A DNA stretch of 64,000 nt from Hyunsoonleella pacifica (lineage in GTDB: Bacteria; Bacteroidota; Bacteroidia; Flavobacteriales; Flavobacteriaceae), in the NCBI RefSeq assembly GCF_004310335.1, contig NZ_SIRS01000003.1:62001-126000 (forward strand), given 5' to 3'. Under the pieces are notes generated by a model. The model saw nothing but the letters and a program-made list of their open reading frames with translations. It was not told the DNA's origin and ran no database searches. The position numbers and the translations under genes were made by a program. Below, in pieces: positions 18,865 through 25,771 of the stretch (position 1 is the stretch's first letter; every line of letters starts with the position of its first letter).

Positions 18865-18993
18865 CTATTCCTTTTGTTTTGGCTTAGAAATGGAAGCCTT
18901 TAATACATCATCTAGAGAAGTGTTTATTTTTAACTTCTCTTCGTATTTTTTTGAGCGTTCTTTGGGATTGTTTTTTTCTTTGTTCCTTATTAG
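18865..18993 (-). pseudogene. Decayed or start-less small conserved ORF
   Basis: This frame encodes about 42 residues ending KASISKPKQKE, including NPKERSKKYEEKLK and SLDDVLKASI. From memory this resembles the C-terminal part of a small charged protein common in Flavobacteriia. No ATG, GTG or TTG lies in the frame: a TGA at 18994-18996, inside the end of the upstream gene, closes it. It may be a fragment left by rearrangement, or translated by coupling or frameshift from the upstream gene. The family match is from memory and unverified. Confidence 0.4.
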
Positions 18994-19325
18994 TCAAATA
19001 ATTTATTTCCATATTTACCTAATCCAGCACCAAATGCTCCTGTAAATAGAAGTTTATCCAAAGATTGAATTTGTTCTGCTGATAACCATTGATAAGTAGG
19101 AGAAGCTATAAAATGATAAAACCTAACTAGCAATATTAATATAGCTATAGTCCATAATAAATATAACGAACAAACGAAAACATTATGCTTATGCCTGTTT
19201 TTAGAACCTTTGTTTTTTTCCTCGTATATTTCATTTTCATTTTTAGTTATAGCGAGGTTGTCGATAGGAATATTTTCCTTTATCGACTCCAAGTCATTTT
19301 CTGTTCCGTTGGTTAATTCCTCCAA
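18990..19325 (-). CDS. Small membrane protein, candidate PanT-type toxin
   Basis: The 111-residue protein has a charged N-terminal half (about 1-47, many Glu, Asn and Lys), one strong membrane segment at about 48-68 (VFVCSLYLLWTIAILILLV), and a short C-terminal part (WLSAEQIQSLDKLLFTGAFGAGLGKYG) with a glycine-rich amphipathic end. It starts 20 bp after the Panacea-domain gene, so the two are probably cotranscribed. Panacea antitoxins neutralise very different toxins, including small membrane proteins, so this is a candidate toxin. No known toxin domain is visible; the function is inferred from context only. Confidence 0.6.
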   Translation of the reverse strand: MEELTNGTENDLESIKENIPIDNLAITKNENEIYEEKNKGSKNRHKHNVFVCSLYLLWTIAILILLVRFYHFIASPTYQWLSAEQIQSLDKLLFTGAFGAGLGKYGNKLFD

Positions 19326-19345
19326 AGCTTAACAATTAGATACCG

Positions 19346-19837
19346 TTAACGGTTGTTGACAACAGCTTTCTCTTCGTAATGAGACCTAATTAAACTGTTT
19401 GGAATAATAGCACCATTTGTTAGACTGCCTCCTTTTTCATGCCAAATAGTATACCATGGAGTATTACGCATGTGTGTTAGAGATGATAATTGTATACCAG
19501 AGTAAGATTTGTAAGTACTCCAAATTTTTTCAAGAAACTTTACATCAGAATCATTTGATAGAAGTTCGCTAAATTCCATTTTGTCTTTTAAAGTAAAAAA
19601 CCTCAATGTATCTATATCTCCCTTCCCAAAATCTTTGAAAGCCTTATATACTGACTCTATTACTGGACCATATTTCCATGCTTCTGTTTGTTCAGTTATT
19701 AGAGGTCTTTTTCTTAACGCTAAATGCCAACCATGCGATATATAAACTAATTTCAAAACTTTCATTGGAGTTATTTGTTCTCCTAAATCTATTGCTTTGT
19801 AAATAAAGTAATTAGCTATAGTTATTGGGTTATACAT
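19346..19837 (-). CDS. Panacea (DUF4065/GepA-like) domain protein, candidate antitoxin
   Basis: The 163-residue protein matches the Panacea pattern: ITIANYFIYKAIDLGEQITPMKVLKLVYISHGWHLAL, then EAWKYGPVIESVYKAFKDFG, then a helical C-terminal part. These proteins are known as promiscuous antitoxins and as phage- or cell-cycle-linked SocA/GepA proteins. The frame is open to 19903, but I choose the start at 19837 (MYNPITIAN), where the domain normally begins; a TACCTTTG -7 element at 19855-19862 lies inside the longer version. It is followed by a small membrane-protein gene 20 bp away, the gene order of an antitoxin-toxin operon. Confidence 0.85.
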   Translation of the reverse strand: MYNPITIANYFIYKAIDLGEQITPMKVLKLVYISHGWHLALRKRPLITEQTEAWKYGPVIESVYKAFKDFGKGDIDTLRFFTLKDKMEFSELLSNDSDVKFLEKIWSTYKSYSGIQLSSLTHMRNTPWYTIWHEKGGSLTNGAIIPNSLIRSHYEEKAVVNNR

Positions 19838-20217
19838 AGAGGTTAAATTTTTTGCAAAGGTACAAATTATGTCATAATATATAATAATAATATCATTATA
19901 CAAGTCTTATTAACTTAAACTTTGCAAAAAATTTATAATACTATATTTATTCTGTAAGCCTCTTATAACTCAAAACACTCTCACTATCAACTAAAAACTT
20001 CTCAAAACGTTCTGACTATTTAACCGTACGCTAAATTCATACAAATAACACTCTAAATACTTATCACTTACTTGGTTATAGATACCTAAAGACCAAACTT
20101 TAACAAACAATAAATCATACGTAAACGTTTGCTGTCGGATAATTTCCTTACCTTTATTCGGATTAAATTAATCACAATATTAAAACAGATCAATCCTGTT
20201 TCAAAACATCAGCAATA
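19838..20217. other. Gene-free stretch between the Panacea operon and the DinB gene
   Basis: The 380-bp gap shows no coding potential. It has the Panacea -7 element (19855-19862) and a small hairpin AAACAG/CTGTTT (20183-20188 with 20196-20201) about 17 bp before the DinB-like start. Nothing else is recognised. Confidence 0.5.
19855..19862 (-). promoter_or_regulatory. Putative -7 element of the Panacea operon
   Basis: On the minus strand this reads TACCTTTG, a full TAnnTTTG match. Transcription would start about 12 nt before the ATG at 19837, giving a very short leader and supporting that start. No TTG lies at the proper -33 distance. Confidence 0.5.
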
Positions 20218-20727
20218 ATGAGCTTTAGAGCTATTATAAAACAATTAGAAAACAATAAAGAGGTTTTTCTAAATCTTCTAAAAGACATCCCTAAAGAAGA
20301 CTATCTATGGCGGCCACAACCTGAAAAATGGAACCTTTTAGAAATTGTAGCCCATCTTCTGGATGAAGAAATTCTCGATTTTAAAGCGCGAGTACAACAC
20401 GCATTATATTATCCAGAAAAGGAGTTAATTCCAATTGACCCTGAAGGATGGGTTACATCTCATAATTATAAAAACAAAGATTATAATACAACACTAAACT
20501 CTTTTTTAGAAGAGCGTACCAATTCAATTATATGGTTAAAACAATTAAAAGATGTGAATTGGAATAACAGCCTAAATCATACTGAACTTGGGTATTTGTC
20601 CGCCGAACTATTTTTAAGGAATTGGTTAGCTCATGATTATTTACATATCAGGCAAATACTTAGATATAAATTTGACCTCTTAAAATCATCCTCTAACATA
20701 ACTTTAAGTTATGCAGGAGATTGGTAA
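20218..20727 (+). CDS. DinB-like (DinB_2) four-helix protein
   Basis: The 169-residue protein has the DinB/YfiT four-helix metal-site pattern: a first His in VAHLLDEE (about residue 46) and a late pair in HDYLHIRQI (about 141-145). WRPQPEKWNLLEIVAHL is typical of the family. Members bind a divalent metal and act as thiol transferases or have unknown roles. It lies 12 bp before a broken GNAT gene, so the two were probably cotranscribed. The substrate is unknown. Confidence 0.85.
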   Translation: MSFRAIIKQLENNKEVFLNLLKDIPKEDYLWRPQPEKWNLLEIVAHLLDEEILDFKARVQHALYYPEKELIPIDPEGWVTSHNYKNKDYNTTLNSFLEERTNSIIWLKQLKDVNWNNSLNHTELGYLSAELFLRNWLAHDYLHIRQILRYKFDLLKSSSNITLSYAGDW

Positions 20728-20739
20728 CACCGTTTATTT

Positions 20740-21276
20740 ATGACTTTTCATCTTGAAACAGAACGCTTAATTTTAAGAGAATTGCGGGCAACAGATTTAA
20801 ATAACATGTTTAAGTTAGACTCTAATCCTGAAGTACATAGATACTTGGGTAATAAGCCTGTTAAAACAAAAGCCGAATCGCAGAAAATTCTAGAAAGTGT
20901 TTTACGCCAATATAAAGATCGTGGTATTGGGCGTTGGGCAGCAATTGAAAAATCTTCTGGCGAGTTTATTGGTTGGTCAGGAATTCGTTTAAATACAGAA
21001 TTTAACATGAATGGATTTACCAAATATCATGATGTAGGGTATCGATTGCTACCAAAATATTGAGGCAAAGGGTATGCTACAGAGTCTGGAAAAGCAGCAG
21101 TTGATTATGCTTTTAATACAATGGAGCTTTCTAGAATTTATGCAACTACAGAAATTGGTAATCAAGCGTCGCATAACGCACTTTTAAAAATTGGGCTTAC
21201 GCATTTAAATGATTTTTATTTTGAACCTAAACAATTACAATTACGGTGGTATAAAATGGAAAAAACTACAAACTAA
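20740..21276 (+). pseudogene. GNAT acetyltransferase (RimJ/RimL-like) with in-frame TGA
   Basis: The frame reads as a 178-residue GNAT enzyme starting MTFHLETERLILRELRATD. It is interrupted only at codon 108 by TGA (21061-21063). The context is RLLPKY-stop-GKGYATESG, where related proteins have Trp (YWGKGYATE), so the likely event is TGG to TGA. Downstream, the frame continues without error through NQASHNALLKIGL to TAA at 21274-21276. The truncated product lacks the acetyl-CoA-binding region and should be inactive unless the stop is read through. The mutation looks recent, or is a sequencing error. Confidence 0.85.
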
Positions 21277-21290
21277 AACGGACAGAAAAA

Positions 21291-21641
21291 ATGGAAAAAC
21301 AATGCTTAGAGTGCGGAGAAAAAATTGTAGGCAGAATAGATAAAAAGTTCTGTAGCGATGGTTGCAGAAATTCCTATAACAATCGTATAAACAAAGACAG
21401 CAAAAATTTAATTAGAAACACCAATAATCGTTTACGAAAAAATCATAGAATTTTAGAAAAGCTTAATCCGGATGGTAAGGTTACTCGCTCTAAAGCCACA
21501 CTTGTAGAAATGGGATTCGATTTTAACTATTTTACAAGCATTTACACCACAAAAGCTGGAAAAGTATATTATTTTGTTTACGACCAAGGGTACTTGCCTA
21601 TAGAGGGCGATTATTATGCCTTAGTAAAACGACAACGTTAA
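21291..21641 (+). CDS. Small zinc-ribbon protein, function unknown
   Basis: The 116-residue basic protein starts with a zinc-ribbon: CLECGEKI then KKFCSDGCR (C5, C8, C21, C25). The rest (NRLRKNHRILEKL, GFDFNYFTSIYTTKAGKVYYFVYDQGY) is a compact domain seen, as I recall, in many flavobacterial hypothetical proteins. Positive charge and the zinc site suggest nucleic-acid binding, but this is inference. It starts 14 bp after the GNAT frame ends, so it may be in the same transcript. Confidence 0.75.
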   Translation: MEKQCLECGEKIVGRIDKKFCSDGCRNSYNNRINKDSKNLIRNTNNRLRKNHRILEKLNPDGKVTRSKATLVEMGFDFNYFTSIYTTKAGKVYYFVYDQGYLPIEGDYYALVKRQR

Positions 21642-21697
21642 TAACGTAACAATAAACCCCATTTATATACTAATTAGATAAACTATAAATTAAATAT

Positions 21698-22393
21698 ATG
21701 CCAGAAGTAGCAATAATCCCCATACTAATAGTCAGCCTAATTATCACTATTGGTATATTATCGTATTACTATGGCAAAAAACAAAAAATCTTAAGAAGCT
21801 TAAACAAGCTAAAGGCAAAGAACATCCTTCAATTTAGAACCAACGAACCTACTAAAGTTACCGGTAAAGTTTTGCATGTACACGAGCCATTTGTAGCACC
21901 ATTTAGTAAGCGCAAATGTGTAGCTTTCGAGTTTAAAATTCAGCAAAAAAAACAACGAGGCAAAAATTCCTATTGGAAAACATTAATTGATGAAAAAAAC
22001 ATTCAAGATTTTTTTATCGAGCAAAAGGGAGAGGTGGCTATGATAACACCAAAAACCAATCCTTTAAACTTCAATATTTATTTAGTGGAAGACAAACGCA
22101 TCTCATCAGGGTTTTTAAGTGATCCTTCTCCTGAATTTGAAAATTTATTACAAGCCTATAACATAGAAAGCACAAACCTTTTAGGGTTTAATAAAACCTT
22201 GCGCTATACAGAGCGAATTTTAGAGGTAGGAGAAACTGTAACTGTTGGTGGTATTGCAAAATGGAAAGCTATAGACACAACAATTGACGGCTACAACTAT
22301 TCTAAAATAGCAACCCTAGAAAGTATTGATACACAAAAAATTATTATTACAGATTTACCAGAAGCAATATCACGAAAGAAAGCGCGCTTGTAA
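21698..22393 (+). CDS. Membrane-anchored GIDE/MULAN-like domain protein
   Basis: The 231-residue protein has one N-terminal membrane helix (about 3-24), then a cytoplasmic domain with VTGKVLHVHEPFVAPFSKRKCVAFEF, matching the start of the GIDE (MULAN-type) domain. GGIAKWK and a late beta-rich part follow. In eukaryotic MULAN this domain precedes a RING finger; no RING is present here. Its bacterial role is unknown. It ends exactly where the convergent CBS gene ends, with no spacer. Confidence 0.6.
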   Translation: MPEVAIIPILIVSLIITIGILSYYYGKKQKILRSLNKLKAKNILQFRTNEPTKVTGKVLHVHEPFVAPFSKRKCVAFEFKIQQKKQRGKNSYWKTLIDEKNIQDFFIEQKGEVAMITPKTNPLNFNIYLVEDKRISSGFLSDPSPEFENLLQAYNIESTNLLGFNKTLRYTERILEVGETVTVGGIAKWKAIDTTIDGYNYSKIATLESIDTQKIIITDLPEAISRKKARL

Positions 22394-22861
22394 CTATTTC
22401 CAGGTTTGCCCCTTAAGCTTCATAGCTGCTTTTAAAACATCTTTTTGACTTATCTGCCCTACTAATTTTCCATTTTCAACAATAGGAAAACGTCGTCGTT
22501 TAGCTTCTAAAAACTTTTTGGCAGCATCAAAAATATTCATGTTGCCATCTATAGTCTCTACATTTCCTGCCATGTGCTTTTCTATGGTTTGGTCTTGCAT
22601 AGGCATATTATAATAACGACTCTCACTAATTTGCTTAATACAATCACCTTCAGAAATTATACCTATAAGCTCTTGTTTTTCGTTCACTACAGGACCTCCA
22701 GATATTCTATTTTTTATAAGTGTTTCCATGACACTTTCAATAGATTGATCAGGAGTAAAGGTTATCAAATTCCTTGTCATGTAGTCGCTCACTTTTAAAG
22801 GTGTGCTGTCAGCTGCTGTTGTTTGTTGTCTTCTCGACCCTTGAAAACTTTTAATGCCCAT
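22394..22861 (-). CDS. CBS-domain pair protein
   Basis: The 155-residue protein is a Bateman module: CBS1 at about 27-82 (VSDYMTRNLITFTPDQSI, GIISEGDCIKQI) and CBS2 at about 90-150 (HMAGNVETIDGNMNI, GQISQKDVLKA). Such stand-alone pairs bind adenine nucleotides and sense energy state. The first 20 residues are Gln/Arg-rich and not part of the fold. The gene abuts the convergent GIDE-like gene without a spacer, so no terminator separates them. Confidence 0.92.
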   Translation of the reverse strand: MGIKSFQGSRRQQTTAADSTPLKVSDYMTRNLITFTPDQSIESVMETLIKNRISGGPVVNEKQELIGIISEGDCIKQISESRYYNMPMQDQTIEKHMAGNVETIDGNMNIFDAAKKFLEAKRRRFPIVENGKLVGQISQKDVLKAAMKLKGQTWK

Positions 22862-23088
22862 AATATTCTATATTTAGATAAACTTAAATATAGACAAAAA
22901 AAATTAGTTTTCCTAAACTACCATCTAGCTTCGTATAGTTAGAATAGTATATATTGCTGTTTGCAATACAACCTAAAACAAATAACAAAAGCCAAAATTC
23001 CAATCCTATTAAAAAATCAACAATTAGCCTCCATGCCTTTAATTACAACAATTAATAAACTTTTAAGAGATTAAGTCCCAAATTTTTA

Positions 23089-23096
23089 TAGTTTTG
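23089..23096 (+). promoter_or_regulatory. Putative -7 element of the TPR-like gene
   Basis: TAGTTTTG is a full TAnnTTTG match 22 bp before the ATG at 23119. The -33 position lacks a clear TTG. Confidence 0.35.
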
Positions 23097-23118
23097 GGCA
23101 TCAAATAAAAACTAAAGA

Positions 23119-23835
23119 ATGATGAAACGAATTATGTTGTTAGCGTTGTTTGCAATTACACTTCAAATTGGAGCACAAAGTAACGCTGAATTAATAAAGC
23201 ATTTTGAAACTTATGGTAAACAAATGCGAGCGCAAGGAGATGTACAAGGCATTATTAACGCGATGACGCACTTAAATATTTTAGCACCTTCGGAAGCAAG
23301 AAAAGACACCTTAGCCTACATTTATATGTCTGAAGGGAAATATATGCAAGCTTTAAATACAATTGGTATTGATACCAAGGTAGACGATTCTGATATTGCT
23401 GTTGAGGTAAAAGCAATGTCTTTAAAAGCTGTAAAACAACCTGAACGTGCTTTAGTACATTTTGATGAACTCTTTAAAAGGAATGCAAGTCCTGCCCTAG
23501 CTTATGAATTGGCAGAACTTAATTTACAGCTTCAAAAATTAGATGAAGCTCTAAAGCATATTAACTATGGTTTAACCAACTCTAAACCTGATATGATGCA
23601 TGCCTACTATGATAAGCAAACTCCTTATCAAGTAGCACTTAAAAGTGGCTTTATGTATTTAAAAGCCTTACAGTTATTTCAACAGGATAGACAAAATAAT
23701 ATAGATGCTGCAGTTGATATTTTAGATGACACTTTAAAGGCTTCTCCTAACTTTAACTTGGTAAATATTACCAAGAATGAATTGTTAAGACAAAAGCAAA
23801 TGATGCAGGCTCAAGCAAATCAACCCAAACAATAA
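23119..23835 (+). CDS. Secreted tetratricopeptide-like repeat protein
   Basis: The 238-residue protein has a signal peptide (MMKRIMLLALFAITLQIGAQS) and then alpha-helical repeat sequence with TPR spacing: DTLAYIYMSEGKYMQALNTI, AYELAELNLQLQKLDEALKHI, and AAVDILDDTLKASPNF. It is likely periplasmic and acts as a protein-interaction scaffold. Two adjacent ATG codons are possible starts and differ by one residue. A strong terminator follows, so it is a single-gene unit. Confidence 0.8.
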   Translation: MMKRIMLLALFAITLQIGAQSNAELIKHFETYGKQMRAQGDVQGIINAMTHLNILAPSEARKDTLAYIYMSEGKYMQALNTIGIDTKVDDSDIAVEVKAMSLKAVKQPERALVHFDELFKRNASPALAYELAELNLQLQKLDEALKHINYGLTNSKPDMMHAYYDKQTPYQVALKSGFMYLKALQLFQQDRQNNIDAAVDILDDTLKASPNFNLVNITKNELLRQKQMMQAQANQPKQ

Positions 23836-23857
23836 GTTAGCAACTCATAAAAAAACG

Positions 23858-23893
23858 AAAAAGGGATATCTTAAAAACGATATCCCTTTTTTA
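23858..23893. terminator. Bidirectional terminator
   Basis: A perfect 13-bp stem (23858-23870 with 23879-23891), GGGATATC/GATATCCC between A and T runs, lies between the convergent TPR and lipoprotein genes. Confidence 0.88.
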
Positions 23894-23915
23894 TTTTACT
23901 CATAAGATAAATCTC

Positions 23916-24431
23916 TTAATAAGGACGCTCAATACGTTGTCCGTCTTTCTCTATTTTCTTGTTTAATTGAAAATTCAAATTAGAGTAAGACACTAATAAT
24001 TCTTTTATAGCCTTTGCTAATTTTGGTTTAGTTGTAGTATGTAACGCTTGGGTGTCATCAAATTTATACAACATATTCTCTACTATTGTTATTCTTGATA
24101 ATACTGATTGCGTTTTAAGCGTATCAGGTATAGTTTTACGCAATTCTCTCACAAGTTCAAAAACAGCTTGTTCATCTTCAAAAAAAGAAAAATCCGCTTT
24201 TTTAATGTCTTCTATTGTAATTTTTAGCTGGTCATAAGGCAGCCAAGGTTCTGTTAAAATTTCAACTTTAGGGTCTAAAGCAAATTCTAAGTATTTCAAC
24301 GTTTCAATATCGCCCTTGGTAATGATACTACTATTAGTTTTGGCTGATACTTCTTCAGTTTGCTGTGGTTTATTATTACAAGCTGTTACTATAAAACAAA
24401 AACTGAGAATACTTAATACCCTTAAAATCAT
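23916..24431 (-). CDS. Small lipoprotein, function unknown
   Basis: The 171-residue protein has a lipoprotein signal (lipobox VTAC, Cys18) and a mostly helical, charged body (KLAKAIKELLVSYSNLNFQLNKKIE). I do not recognise the family. The regular helices suggest a small periplasmic or outer-membrane-attached helical bundle. It is monocistronic and shares a terminator with the convergent TPR gene. Confidence 0.8.
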   Translation of the reverse strand: MILRVLSILSFCFIVTACNNKPQQTEEVSAKTNSSIITKGDIETLKYLEFALDPKVEILTEPWLPYDQLKITIEDIKKADFSFFEDEQAVFELVRELRKTIPDTLKTQSVLSRITIVENMLYKFDDTQALHTTTKPKLAKAIKELLVSYSNLNFQLNKKIEKDGQRIERPY

Positions 24432-24489
24432 ACGATACTTAATTTTAAATACTAGCGATGCAAATATATATTTATGTTTTGATTAATTG

Positions 24490-24497
24490 TATATTTG
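24490..24497 (+). promoter_or_regulatory. Putative -7 element of the HupE/UreJ gene
   Basis: TATATTTG, a full TAnnTTTG match, lies 23 bp before the ATG at 24521. No TTG is found at the right -33 distance. Confidence 0.4.
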
Positions 24498-24520
24498 ATG
24501 AACCCTAAAATCTAGTTAAA

Positions 24521-25117
24521 ATGTTCGACAATTTTCTTTTCAATGTAGAATACGGCATCAAGCATGTACTTGATATTAACGGCTACGACCACGTTTTATT
24601 TTTAATGATACTTGCTATTCCTTATCTTTTTAAAGATTGGAAGCGTGTATTATTATTAGTATCTATGTTTACACTTGGGCATACACTGTCTCTAGTTTTA
24701 GCCGCCTATAATGTTGTTACAGTTGATGGTGCTCTTGTTGAGTTTTTAATTCCTGTTACCATATTAATTGCTGCACTTTACAATGTTTTTACTGCTGGAA
24801 AAGGCGCTCAAAAAGAACGTGTTGGCATTTTATTTATTACTACTCTATTTTTTGGATTAATTCACGGATTGGGTTTTGCAAGGGAATTCCACATTCTTCT
24901 GGGAGAAACAGACAATAAGTTGGCATTACTCTTAGAGTTTGCTTTAGGTATTGAGATAGCACAGGTTATTATTGTATTTGTAGTGTTATTTGTTGGGTAT
25001 TTGGTGCAAACTATTTTTAGATTTTCCAAACGAGATTGGATTATGGTTATTTCATCTATTGTGATTGGTTTAGTGATTCCAATGTTGATGGATAGTGCCT
25101 TTTTAAGCAAAACCTAA
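24521..25117 (+). CDS. HupE/UreJ-family membrane protein
   Basis: The 198-residue protein has about six membrane segments and the HupE/UreJ_2 features GYDHVLFL near the N-terminus, FTLGHTLSL and LIHGLGFA. The histidines in these segments (DH, GHT, IHG) are likely metal ligands. HupE and UreJ are nickel or cobalt transporters next to hydrogenase or urease genes in other bacteria. No such enzyme is nearby, so the substrate is open. The gene precedes dCMP deaminase with a 220-bp gap holding a hairpin element. Confidence 0.85.
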   Translation: MFDNFLFNVEYGIKHVLDINGYDHVLFLMILAIPYLFKDWKRVLLLVSMFTLGHTLSLVLAAYNVVTVDGALVEFLIPVTILIAALYNVFTAGKGAQKERVGILFITTLFFGLIHGLGFAREFHILLGETDNKLALLLEFALGIEIAQVIIVFVVLFVGYLVQTIFRFSKRDWIMVISSIVIGLVIPMLMDSAFLSKT

Positions 25118-25213
25118 GCTAAATAACCAGTTTTGTAAAAACTTTAACGCCTGTATATTAGTAATTAAAATATGAACATGCTATTTTCGTTATAAGCTTT
25201 TGCGTTAAGGATT

Positions 25214-25285
25214 GTAGTGATAGCTTTTGGTCCCGCCATTGCGGGAAACCAAAACTACAAACGTAAAGCCCGACCCGAGCGTGAA
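25214..25285. repeat. GC-richer hairpin element (REP-like)
   Basis: TGTAG (25214-25218), TTTTGGT (25225-25231) and CCCGC (25232-25236) pair with GCGGG (25241-25245), ACCAAAA (25248-25254) and CTACA (25255-25259), with small bulges. GC-rich AAAGCCCGACCCGAGCG follows. The block stands out in AT-rich DNA and resembles dispersed intergenic elements that I recall from flavobacterial genomes. It lies 55-125 bp upstream of the dCMP deaminase start. A 9-bp piece (GACCCGAGC) recurs at 54882-54890. Confidence 0.5.
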
Positions 25286-25339
25286 ATAATTTTTAACAAT
25301 TCAATAGGTTTAATCGAGGGGAATGCCCAAATAAAATTA

Positions 25340-25771
25340 ATGCAAAGCGAAAAACAATTAAAATACGACAAAGCTTATTTAAGAATGGCCCAAGAATGGG
25401 GGAAACTATCGTATTGTAAACGCAAGCAGGTTGGTGCTATTATAGTTAAGGATAGAATGATAATTTCTGACGGTTACAATGGAACTCCAACAGGTTTTGA
25501 GAACTTTTGTGAAGATGATGAAGGTTATACTAAATGGTATGTATTACATGCCGAAGCAAATGCAATTTTAAAAGTAGCAGCCTCTACCCAATCATGTAAA
25601 GGCGCAACATTATACGTAACTCTTTCGCCATGCAGAGAGTGCAGTAAATTAATACATCAATCTGGAATTGTTAGAGTTGTATATTCTAGAGCTTACAAGG
25701 ATGACTCCGGATTAAAATTTTTAGAACGTGCTGGTGTTAAAGTACAATTAATAGAAGACTTAAACGAATAA
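25340..25771 (+). CDS. Deoxycytidylate (dCMP) deaminase
   Basis: The 143-residue zinc enzyme converts dCMP to dUMP for thymidylate synthesis. The zinc motifs are HAE at 70-72 and PCREC with Cys98 and Cys101. DGYNGTPTGFENF is typical of dCMP deaminase/ComEB. The frame is open from 25217, but the upstream part translates the hairpin element, so I place the start at 25340 (MQSEKQLKYD). Its stop overlaps the next gene start (TAATG), a translationally coupled pair. Confidence 0.93.
   Translation: MQSEKQLKYDKAYLRMAQEWGKLSYCKRKQVGAIIVKDRMIISDGYNGTPTGFENFCEDDEGYTKWYVLHAEANAILKVAASTQSCKGATLYVTLSPCRECSKLIHQSGIVRVVYSRAYKDDSGLKFLERAGVKVQLIEDLNE

Noticed and set aside
20740-21276. UGA recoded as Trp in the GNAT gene
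   Set aside because: Other genes in the window use TGG for Trp and I see no other in-frame TGA in a conserved gene. A single nonsense mutation or sequencing error is simpler.
25217-25339. N-terminal extension of dCMP deaminase
   Set aside because: The extension translates the intergenic hairpin element, and the family begins at the ATG at 25340.
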